Below the pieces are notes generated by a model. That model did not search any database. It was not told the DNA's origin and worked only from the letters and a program-made list of their open reading frames with translations. Below are positions 34,401 through 37,290 of a stretch of DNA of 37,290 nt, piece after piece. The position numbers were made by a program, and so were the translations under genes. Numbering within the stretch: the first letter of the stretch is position 1; each line of letters starts with the position of its first letter. The DNA comes from Chlamydiota bacterium (GTDB taxonomy: Bacteria > Auribacterota > JACPWU01): NCBI GenBank assembly GCA_016178055.1, contig JACOUC010000080.1, forward strand, positions 1 to 37,290. Direction: 5' to 3'.

Positions 34401-37290
34401 GCATCGTGTATTAGACGCTTTTCCTATTTTTATGATTTCTATGTTGTTGGGTCTTTCAGGAAATATGATTCTGTGTTTATTCGGGGGATCTGATTTTGGG
34501 GAAGGGGCTTGGGTTGTTCTTCAGATTTCTTCCTTTCTTTTTTTAATTTATTTAGTGAGTCGATGGCTGGGCCCTATCGAACCATTAAGGGGGCTTCATT
34601 TCAGAAGCGCAATTTTTGGAAATGGAATTGCAGTTCCACATCTCTTTAAGAAAAGCCTCTTTTTTAAAGGAGAAGAACCTCGAGCTATATTGTGGCATGA
34701 AGTAACCCATTGGTTGGAAGCAGAGGGTTTGGTTCCAGAAGGGTCTTTTCCAAGAGGAGTCGAGCTTCTTCGGAAATTAGAACTATGGCAAGTGTCCATT
34801 TTAGATTCAGAAATCGTTCGTGAGTATCCGAAAAATTCTTATGAGGCTCTGGACAAATTGCGAAAAAAATTCTTGCAAGGCTTAGTTGATCGAGGAGACG
34901 GTTCTTTCTCGAGCGATGCAGAACTTTATTTCTATGAATTAATAGGTTTGGAGAATGGTCACGAGGAACTGTTAGATCGGATTCGAGATTTAAAACAAAG
35001 ATCGCAGAATAGCAAGAACCATTACGAATCGGGAGAAATTTTGGCAGCCGTAGCCTTGGGTATAGGAACCATTCTGTCACTTCGTGGGGTTGTAGAGCCG
35101 AATAGTTCAGGTGTGATTGAGGGCGCCTTCCGTTTCTTGCGAGAGGCTATGGGATGTTCTAGTTGGGCTCAAGCCGCAATTCTGGCGCTTGGAGGAAGGA
35201 AAGAAACAGATTTTGGTGCCGATCCAGGCCTTCAAAAAGGCGTCCTTCTCCCCTTTTATTGGCTCGCTTGTCAAATCGCCAAACCGATTGATTGGATTCG
35301 TGTGAGTAAAGGGAAAGAACTGCTGAGCAAGGATTTCAAAGAAGATTGGATTGTTCCATTTATTGAAGAGGGTTTCCTACTGCTCGGCTTTTTCTGGGGA
35401 CCTTTGGGGTATGTGGCGGGAAGAGGGATTTTTGTGGTGTTGCATGCGGTACAAGATTATTTTACTCGGATGTGGCCGGACTCAAGAAGAATAATAAGAC
35501 CTTTAAACTCTTTTTCAGAAAGCTCGTCGAATAACCTTTTAAGGGATTCCACAATTTTATCTGCGTACGGAGGATGGATTTGGACGTGGATAATGTCGAA
35601 ATCTTCAGGCGGGTACAGTCTCGTGTTGGTGAAATCCTTGTCAATGCTGATCAGTATTCTTTCTTCTCTCTTTGCAAGTTTGGCTAACTCTGGATCTGTG
35701 GTAGAAGGAATTGTCCGAATTGCATCATGGCCAAGCCCTTTAAGGAATTTGAGGATTTTAAGAGGGACATCTTCATCAATAAGAAATTTCACCGAGTGGC
35801 CTAGATTGATTTTTGAAAGAGTGTGTATTCCTGGTTTTTGGCATATTCAGCGGCAAAATGAAGAGCTGCCCGGATATGCTCAAGCGTCAACTCTGGGTAA
35901 TAATTCTCTCCTACAATTTCTTCAGATTTTACTCCGCCTTCAAGAAGTTCCAGAACAATATAGACAGGGATTCTTGTCCCTCGGAAGCAGGGCTTCCCAT
36001 GGTGAATCAGGGGGTCAACCATTAAGTATTCGTCAAGCAAGCGATCCATTTTTACCTGGAGAAAATCATACATCATCTTCTCCAAAATATAAAGCCGAAT
36101 CGGTGGTTCACAATATCGCCTTTCCTCTCTTTGAGTCTGTCAGGGGCCGTGATTGGCGGGACGATCGTCCTGCCATGGCTTTGGGAAAGGCGCTTGGAAC
36201 TGTTGGGAAGGGAAGACATTCTCTAGGCAAAGGTTCCCGTCTTCCCTTTTACTGGCTCGCCTGCCAGATTGCCAAACCGATTGATTGGGTTCGCGTGCGT
36301 CAAGGGAAGGAGCGGCTCGGCAAGGATTTTATAGAGGACTGGATTGTTCCGTGGATTGAAGAGGCTGTTTTACTGCTGGGCTTTTTCTGGGGGCCGTGGG
36401 GGTATGTAGTGGGAAGAGGAATTTTTGTGATGCTGCATGCGGTGCAAGATGTAGATGAGGCGCATGTCATTTTATTTCAAAAGATGCAAGAATTCCTGCA
36501 CCGATATCTTGGCATCTCGGATAATCCCTCTGAGCGTCCAGCGGTCAACTTCTCTATGGTTGGGAATGACCAAAGTAATTTGATGGGCTGGATGAAAAAG
36601 CTTTACGTGACTCCCTCTTTGACTCACCTTATGATATCCCGCTCGCAAGAAGGCTCGAATCACTTCGTTGCCGGAGATAAGGGGAGGTTTCATAGAGCAA
36701 GGCTGAGTACTTTGTGGGAAGCTCTTGGGCGGATGTCCTTTGGATCGGGTTCCAGATATAAAAGAATCGCTTCTTTAATATTTCTCATGGCTTCTTTTTG
36801 TGTTCTTCCCTGGCTGTGGCAACCTGGCAGTGAAGGGACCCTTGCCGTAATATATCCATCATCTCCTTCTTCCAATATAATTTTAAGCTTCATCTCTTTA
36901 CCCCTTTTTTGTAAGGATAACTCATTTTCCCTTAAATATAAAGCCAAATCGGTGTTTTACAAGATCGCCTTCCCTCTATTCATGAGCCTTGTAGCCCTTG
37001 TGCCGATGATGATGGTTAGCCAGTTGACCGGGTTACCTGTTGGCCAGTTAACGAGTTGGTCGGTTGTTCTTATTGTGTCTACTTTTATAATGGGGCTCGT
37101 TGCTCACACTCGATCCAATCTCTGGGTGACGGAGCATCCTGGGACGGAATTTGGGAAGGGGGTGTTGGGGGGTGAAAAAGGCAAAGTGACAGGCCAGCCT
37201 CTTTTACCCCCCATCATCTATCCGCATCAACAGTCATTCTACCCCAGAGCGTCTTATGCCTATGGCCACTTGACTCGGAAAGAGTTTGAA
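28408..37290 (+). CDS. Giant secreted multidomain protein (5' part; continues past the window)
   Basis: One frame stays open from ATG 28408, just after an in-frame stop at 28402, through 2,961 codons to the window edge. It starts with a signal peptide (LLYDLTLSSGWA, cleavage before QSG). Residues about 72-750 resemble a TIKI/TraB-ChaN-like domain: IEDVHC at 86-91, EGASG at 192-196 and GGFH at 731-734. Four palindromic or low-complexity inserts interrupt it. HExxH motifs occur at 1544-1548 (HEMIH) and 2097-2101 (HEVTH), so protease activity is possible but unproven. Hydrophobic repeated units start near residues 1619, 2279 and 2612, and in each an antisense toxin-antitoxin pair is read through in frame (residues 1691-1879, 2351-2560, 2682-2843). 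No strong ribosome-binding site is visible. Confidence 0.93.
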   Translation, partial: MKLIQKLISIILSFNFLLYDLTLSSGWAQSGHLQPLMGQSGEGIQGQSPEVNQDTALSLEGLNIPQTIGEVTERLILEGRPLVFLIEDVHCNLEVQRNVGKILKQLEAKDGLEAKTQNGLEARGSKLEAKAKTKAKTKAKAKAKAKTEEAFTSSLEPRASSSLFSASSLQPLAVFNSIQHLASSQIFHVFLEGASGPMDVSLYTGFPDQEALKLIQKRWLEKNEITGAESFLMSSDPRQVEGWGVEEVDEYWKNVSSMGQLMEEKEFQSHEWENLEEAFKSLRKKIYPKELLELMKKREQYRDFKIDLGEYLEQLKARGSKLEVRSSRQKQKKRSKVEGKERMDDGRRTMEEGKAEIATLPTVARDDHDSVIARSQPFVNKGLGTKQSQLSQYPTIQKFLKLQTLEKKMDLKAVESEYLQFLSELEKKLSKEEMVSVMRHVLEHRLGREGDEEHYLFLNRYLEPGHSGRISPLNLRGVGGVTKEDNNPTNSPYGFRLSASTTSSSTQKRVPGLGRLKGREKQEEKELYPNLKLFIQQMFLMKRISWEKLEGEVKKRADSVERLAYRGKSNEKTIKKLLRLEKDFALLKRIISMEGTREDIKKLEAKDGLEARSSRLEAKAKAKAKAKAKKAEVFTSSLEPRASSSLFSPSSLEPLASSQAGLNDFVRDFLFRLGELAQKKAIDYESPDFGNIFEIAQKFYAKVLERDEIFYQKVSRIIQEKKLTHAALVVGGFHTEGLKERLKEARIGYAVITPRAIQHDDRRVYFQKIEEQYQKASFSNTLTPALQTNRAIMAGEAPGVFEAGEGGRAGELIAAVQMLHPKTLSREFFEKWRNAINDTPLRGIIGEIERKYLGGEFKGKEADESYQKIIKDLKVPPNLVPQLPSSQTRHGIAGTVEDEELNGIARTCSAEPIEVDTLSPILNLLSEVQSRASPENGIDALKLNELVDAVRSGQIEFYHQPNLYQTHLPAFARPIDGRLRIYLSGDLAIPDSGELTLAQIFALVGFFHETHEQITLAQAYPSLDPRIRHRMAVYDEARLMQQFQDRLPHVFRHSVLSPLTVHELWRMDDETLSEVVENTELKLSEHTADFERMPEYHREAEAYTHAISDYAQSSGRMGGNLDYAFSNGLGRSVQTLEFNLNSLRKKSDSGDLVMVFPPMGEKDPAQVRVRINGLSDFNVSFPIDPQLRAIFTFHRIYSLKIPAGFQAEFIPIVAALAALKDLERRWGVKETVILANGRICVREPGGGLTVRNGVAHEILRRFFSVTFNEIAPRTLSVSEWIGRANVAMGKGKLSVAKLILDRIFIPAKAFTPEIFTGKIVELKNTVESDEVRRLRVSLQAHAKKYKNYKLRPALQAAGFESSAAFLKAAQADPSLLNVVGDFFIRVLEINGGNVPYCAVVMNFPKRTYLEWLTRLNIKPENLSYHEGKRLRNILSRARQKEIFDQGKALSDFTPDQIQCFHLPRALAKLHWADFKEFAKHHGNREDVKSVLRETFSETDLKREAYRALFGNHKKDHQLYCNIRALLNIKNKTHRRALFLTGFSHEMIHELLPEKDQKGERLKKLEVDLAREDAEILRREMKDIRAFVEARKFAEGVNRDPNTYLEKFYTSVVKGLSKGVLLPFYWLACQIAKLINWVRVRQGKEPLSKNFIEDWMVPVIEDIFLLVGFFWGPLGYVTGRAVFVGLHAVQNLSTVDFATMPNTQDEDFVVLPIKDNSVIPKSKPIRSTGARKFFRIFQRVGFFQTRFDLFDNPYLGVWRKFEKLLFSAFGKVVSHFERPIFRLISLAETLPKPLALSREAMKAGFAASNSSSNSISASLLKRMAMVLPFLSVILTIPFVGKGNFEILEESSGTTFSSMSPLMASVIMFTPCIKYNPFPSQYKAKSVFYKIAFPLLMSLMALIPSLIAIAFGMEDGMSSSSFLPLPSFLLGLTAHIRSNRWVTLHPGTNFGKGVLGQDRWSPEEGEVIKSEVRLLLKRLGIESRVNLEKFLDSIKPFGIGHRVLDAFPIFMISMLLGLSGNMILCLFGGSDFGEGAWVVLQISSFLFLIYLVSRWLGPIEPLRGLHFRSAIFGNGIAVPHLFKKSLFFKGEEPRAILWHEVTHWLEAEGLVPEGSFPRGVELLRKLELWQVSILDSEIVREYPKNSYEALDKLRKKFLQGLVDRGDGSFSSDAELYFYELIGLENGHEELLDRIRDLKQRSQNSKNHYESGEILAAVALGIGTILSLRGVVEPNSSGVIEGAFRFLREAMGCSSWAQAAILALGGRKETDFGADPGLQKGVLLPFYWLACQIAKPIDWIRVSKGKELLSKDFKEDWIVPFIEEGFLLLGFFWGPLGYVAGRGIFVVLHAVQDYFTRMWPDSRRIIRPLNSFSESSSNNLLRDSTILSAYGGWIWTWIMSKSSGGYSLVLVKSLSMLISILSSLFASLANSGSVVEGIVRIASWPSPLRNLRILRGTSSSIRNFTEWPRLIFERVCIPGFWHIQRQNEELPGYAQASTLGNNSLLQFLQILLRLQEVPEQYRQGFLSLGSRASHGESGGQPLSIRQASDPFLPGENHTSSSPKYKAESVVHNIAFPLFESVRGRDWRDDRPAMALGKALGTVGKGRHSLGKGSRLPFYWLACQIAKPIDWVRVRQGKERLGKDFIEDWIVPWIEEAVLLLGFFWGPWGYVVGRGIFVMLHAVQDVDEAHVILFQKMQEFLHRYLGISDNPSERPAVNFSMVGNDQSNLMGWMKKLYVTPSLTHLMISRSQEGSNHFVAGDKGRFHRARLSTLWEALGRMSFGSGSRYKRIASLIFLMASFCVLPWLWQPGSEGTLAVIYPSSPSSNIILSFISLPLFCKDNSFSLKYKAKSVFYKIAFPLFMSLVALVPMMMVSQLTGLPVGQLTSWSVVLIVSTFIMGLVAHTRSNLWVTEHPGTEFGKGVLGGEKGKVTGQPLLPPIIYPHQQSFYPRASYAYGHLTRKEFE
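28718..28966. repeat. In-frame CTCGAGG-word palindrome, copy 1
   Basis: Left words GGCTGGAGGCTCGAGGCTCG and GAAGCTCGAGGC are mirrored on the right by CCTCGAGCCTTGAGCCTCG and CTCTAGCCTCCAGCC, around a run of GCAAAA units. It is translated as Leu-Glu-Ala and Lys-Ala repeats followed by Ser-Ser-Leu-Glu-Pro repeats, splitting the TIKI-like domain between NVGKILKQ and FHVFLEGASG. A second copy lies at 30210-30390. Confidence 0.9.
29353..29466. repeat. In-frame half-copy of the CTCGAGG word plus GATGGAAGAAGG words
   Basis: Words GGCTCGAGGCTCGAAGCTCG are followed by AGGTTCGAAGCTCGAGGC, but no mirrored arm follows. Next come reiterated words (ATGGATGATGGAAGAAGG, ATGGAAGAAGGG). All are read in frame as basic, low-complexity peptide within the giant protein. 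Confidence 0.75.
29467..29580. repeat. In-frame REP-like palindrome with AGCTGAGAT ends
   Basis: Ends AAAGCTGAGATCGC and GCAATCTCAGCTTT are complementary at 13 of 14 bases. Inside are GTCGCTCGCGATGACC, GTCATTGCGAGGAGCC and an uninterrupted 26-base palindrome at 29532-29557 (stem CCAGCCCTTTG). It resembles a widespread bacterial palindromic repeat (GTCATTGCGAGGAGC... GAAGCAATCTC). It is translated without a stop. Confidence 0.85.
29816..29968. repeat. In-frame copy of the CCCC(A/T)CCAACTCCCC palindromic repeat
   Basis: Contains CCCCTCTTAATTTAAGAGGGG, GTAGGGGGAGTT, CCCCACCAACTCCCCTTA and a closing CTTAAGGGGAGGG. The same blocks form the intergenic repeat at 17289-17356. Here it is longer, with an extra middle (CCACCCAAAAGCGGGTACCC), and is read through in frame in the giant gene. 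Confidence 0.85.
30210..30390. repeat. In-frame CTCGAGG-word palindrome, copy 2
   Basis: It has the same plan as copy 1: CTCGAGGCTCGAAGCTCGAG words, six GCAAAA units, then CCTCGAGCCTCGAGCCTCG and GAGCAGTCTTTTTTCC. The two copies share long near-identical stretches about 1.5 kb apart in the same gene, so recombination between them could delete or duplicate the region between. Confidence 0.9.
33262..33477 (+). repeat. Docking unit A, left half (inside giant gene)
   Basis: Encodes PFYWLACQIAKLINWVRV through FFWGPLGYVTGRAVFVGLHA and VQN. Homologous halves occur at 35242-35457 and 36241-36450. The hydrophobic second half (FLLVGFFWGPLGYV) looks like a membrane segment. The embedded RelE/ParE-Phd pair begins immediately downstream. 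Confidence 0.9.
33481..33729 (-). CDS. RelE/ParE-family toxin embedded antisense in the giant gene
   Basis: An 82-residue toxin of the RelE/ParE superfamily: YDFSKRAEKELLKLSPDTQ at the N-terminus, then KKLSGTRRSYRFAFGDYRV and the C-terminal strands IFILRVGHRREIYR. The family cuts ribosome-bound mRNA or poisons gyrase; this branch is unassigned. Its ATG overlaps the antitoxin stop by four bases. Its codons line up exactly with those of the giant gene on the other strand, so any TTA, CTA or TCA codon would put a stop in the host frame; none occurs among 7 Leu and 5 Ser. The stop codon lies only four bases from the repeated host flank. Confidence 0.9.
   Translation of the reverse strand: MTYDFSKRAEKELLKLSPDTQVRIIKKIESCLKKPDPLKDAKKLSGTRRSYRFAFGDYRVIFDWEDDKIFILRVGHRREIYR
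33726..34004 (-). CDS. Phd/YefM-like antitoxin embedded antisense in the giant gene
   Basis: A 92-residue partner of the adjacent toxin. GIVRITDKKGKTIAILFSKE resembles the strand-turn core of Phd/YefM antitoxins. The C-terminal helices (ASLESARGLGRVSARDIKRK) would bind the toxin. The start is ATG at 34004, seven bases after AAGGAG; an upstream in-frame start at 34055 would begin within the host-repeat sequence and is less likely. A promoter at 34043-34070 precedes it. The assignment to Phd is moderately firm because the N-terminal DNA-binding part is atypical. Confidence 0.8.
   Translation of the reverse strand: MITDAIRGLIEEKVVPLDSSRISKFPFPTKGIVRITDKKGKTIAILFSKEALIEFEEELEAANPAFIASLESARGLGRVSARDIKRKIGLSK
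34043..34070 (-). promoter_or_regulatory. Antisense promoter A in the host flank
   Basis: On the minus strand: TTGTAA (34070-34065), 16 bases, TATATT (34048-34043). Transcription would start near 34036, about 32 bases before the antitoxin ATG. The same DNA encodes the host peptide YKAKSVFYK. Confidence 0.65.
34045..34266 (+). repeat. Docking unit A, right half (inside giant gene)
   Basis: Encodes YKAKSVFYKIAFPLLMSL, a hydrophobic stretch, then LTAHIRSNRWVTLHPGTNF and GKGVLG. The homologous full copy is at 36937-37173 and a short copy at 36088-36132. It resumes the host sequence after the embedded toxin-antitoxin pair. Confidence 0.9.
35242..35457 (+). repeat. Docking unit B, left half (inside giant gene)
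   Basis: Encodes PFYWLACQIAKPIDWIRV through FFWGPLGYVAGRGIFVVLHA and VQD, closely similar to unit A in both DNA and protein. The embedded DUF5615-DUF433 pair begins at its last base. Confidence 0.9.
35457..35792 (-). CDS. DUF5615 (PIN-like) toxin embedded antisense in the giant gene
   Basis: A 111-residue DUF5615 protein, a compact PIN-like nuclease fold: KFLIDEDVPLKILKFLKGLG at the N-terminus, ELAKLAKREERILISIDKDF with the conserved acidic residues, and a C-terminal strand-helix region. DUF5615 with DUF433 is a known VapC/VapB-like pair; RNase activity is expected from the family. The start is GTG at 35792, eight bases after the antitoxin stop, with AGG seven bases before it. The final TAA overlaps the host repeat by one codon. 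The whole gene is open on the opposite strand in the giant gene's frame. Confidence 0.9.
   Translation of the reverse strand: MKFLIDEDVPLKILKFLKGLGHDAIRTIPSTTDPELAKLAKREERILISIDKDFTNTRLYPPEDFDIIHVQIHPPYADKIVESLKRLFDELSEKEFKGLIILLESGHIRVK
35801..36049 (-). CDS. DUF433 antitoxin embedded antisense in the giant gene
   Basis: An 82-residue DUF433 protein, the usual antitoxin for DUF5615: PLIHHGKPCFRGTRIPVYIV, then the winged-helix-like LLEGGVKSEEIVGENY and YPELTLEHIRAALHFAAEYA. The start is set at ATG 36049 (MDRLLDEYL), with AGG seven bases upstream, because family members begin about 16 residues before HGKP. Also, a promoter at 36086-36113 would start transcription near 36079, after the more upstream TTG at 36085. 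ATGs at 36076 and 36073 would need an almost leaderless mRNA. Confidence 0.88.
   Translation of the reverse strand: MDRLLDEYLMVDPLIHHGKPCFRGTRIPVYIVLELLEGGVKSEEIVGENYYPELTLEHIRAALHFAAEYAKNQEYTLFQKSI
36086..36113 (-). promoter_or_regulatory. Antisense promoter B in the host flank
   Basis: On the minus strand: TTGTGA (36113-36108), 16 bases, TATATT (36091-36086). It matches promoters A and C except for one base in the -35, and lies in DNA encoding the host peptide YKAESVVHN. Confidence 0.6.
36088..36132 (+). repeat. Docking unit B, right half, short copy
   Basis: Encodes YKAESVVHNIAFPLF, then diverges from units A and C. About 110 bases later the left half of unit C begins, so units B and C look fused by deletion or recombination. 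Confidence 0.85.
36241..36450 (+). repeat. Docking unit C, left half (inside giant gene)
   Basis: Encodes LPFYWLACQIAKPIDWVRVR through FFWGPWGYVVGRGIFVMLHA and VQD, the third homologous copy. The embedded HicA gene ends 21 bases downstream. Confidence 0.9.
36472..36693 (-). CDS. hicA: HicA toxin embedded antisense in the giant gene
   Basis: A 73-residue HicA mRNA interferase with a double-stranded-RNA-binding-like fold: GNEVIRAFLRAGYHKVSQRG, then the catalytic histidine in GSHVKLFHP, and TLRGIIRDAKISVQEFL at the C-terminus. It cleaves mRNA when freed from HicB. Its ATG overlaps the hicB stop by four bases. Its codons are aligned with the giant gene's codons on the opposite strand, and none of its 8 Leu or 4 Ser codons is TTA, CTA or TCA, which would create host stops. 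Gene order is antitoxin first, unlike the classical hicA-hicB order. Confidence 0.93.
   Translation of the reverse strand: MKPPLISGNEVIRAFLRAGYHKVSQRGSHVKLFHPAHQITLVIPNHREVDRWTLRGIIRDAKISVQEFLHLLK
36690..36893 (-). CDS. hicB: HicB antitoxin embedded antisense in the giant gene
   Basis: A 67-residue HicB of the short type: a partial RNase H-like fold, KIILEEGDDGYITARVPSLP, GCHSQGRTQKEAMRNIKEAI and LLYLEPD, without an obvious C-terminal DNA-binding domain. It would block HicA. The start is ATG at 36893, with AAGGGG seven bases upstream; a longer frame from 36947 reaches into the host repeat and is unlikely to be used. Promoter C (36935-36962) precedes it. Since a separate DNA-binding domain is missing, autoregulation may be weak. 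Confidence 0.9.
   Translation of the reverse strand: MKLKIILEEGDDGYITARVPSLPGCHSQGRTQKEAMRNIKEAILLYLEPDPKDIRPRASHKVLSLAL
36935..36962 (-). promoter_or_regulatory. Antisense promoter C in the host flank
   Basis: On the minus strand: TTGTAA (36962-36957), 16 bases, TATATT (36940-36935), with the same elements as promoter A. It lies about 42 bases upstream of the hicB ATG and inside DNA encoding the host peptide YKAKSVFYK. Confidence 0.65.
36937..37173 (+). repeat. Docking unit C, right half (inside giant gene)
   Basis: Encodes YKAKSVFYKIAFPLFMSL, a hydrophobic stretch, then LVAHTRSNLWVTEHPGTEF and GKGVLG. It is homologous to 34045-34266, confirming that the toxin-antitoxin pairs occupy the same site in repeated units. 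Confidence 0.9.

Noticed and set aside
34065-34404. Overlapping minus-strand ORFs just right of TA cassette A
   Set aside because: They lie antisense to the conserved right-half host repeat, have no recognisable family and no ribosome-binding site, and overlap each other; they are shadows of the giant frame.
33478-36936. Embedded cassettes considered as inteins or self-splicing introns
   Set aside because: No intein splicing motifs, homing endonuclease, reverse transcriptase or intron core is visible; each segment is fully accounted for by antisense TA genes.

Overview
The window looks like a chromosomal segment of a Gram-negative, probably anaerobic, uncultivated bacterium. A TonB-dependent receptor and TonB show an outer membrane, and an indolepyruvate ferredoxin oxidoreductase suggests anaerobic amino-acid metabolism. 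The mix of an H-X9-DG pilin-like protein, a giant secreted reading frame and dense palindromic repeats fits Candidatus Omnitrophota or a related PVC-group lineage. That assignment is inference, since no rRNA marker is present.

Layout. (1) 1-3200, minus strand: a partial AbiEi-like regulator, then a sulfur/methionine operon (threonine-synthase-like PLP enzyme, ThiS/MoaD-type sulfur carrier, NIL protein, APS kinase) behind a SAM-I riboswitch with its terminator. (2) 3341-6389: fatty-acid desaturase, then an ECF sigma / zinc-finger anti-sigma pair. (3) 6500-10794: cobalamin riboswitch with terminator, a degraded CobS-like membrane protein, a BtuB-like receptor and TonB. (4) 10896-14167: a secreted thermolysin-family protease fused to a beta-helix region and broken by a frameshift. 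(5) 14171-17867: MFS transporter, free-standing YefM-YoeB toxin-antitoxin pair, class I aminotransferase and AsnC-type regulator. (6) 18000-20434: an enlarged GEMM (cyclic-dinucleotide) riboswitch and terminator before a pilin-like H-X9-DG protein, then a TPR protein. (7) 20667-28201: NAD kinase, single-chain indolepyruvate ferredoxin oxidoreductase with a coupled small ORF, an unknown secreted protein and a DUF4143 ATPase.

(8) 28408 to the window end is the striking part. One reading frame starts with a signal peptide and stays open for 2,961 codons without reaching a stop. It reads straight through four palindromic or low-complexity insertions near its N-terminus. It then reads through three complete toxin-antitoxin (TA) modules lying antisense inside it: a RelE/ParE toxin with a Phd-like antitoxin, DUF5615 with DUF433, and HicA with HicB. 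All three sit in the same slot, between a repeated peptide ending in a HAVQD-like motif and one beginning YKAKSVFYK. The DNA coding for that second peptide carries, on the opposite strand, a sigma70-like promoter (TTGTAA or TTGTGA, 16 bases, TATATT) aimed at each antitoxin gene. This looks like a reusable TA docking site inside a giant gene, perhaps an intragenic addiction device, and I know of no description of it.

Across the window there are many inverted repeats built from short reiterated words, each locus with its own word. Some lie between genes; related copies are translated in frame inside tonB and the giant gene.
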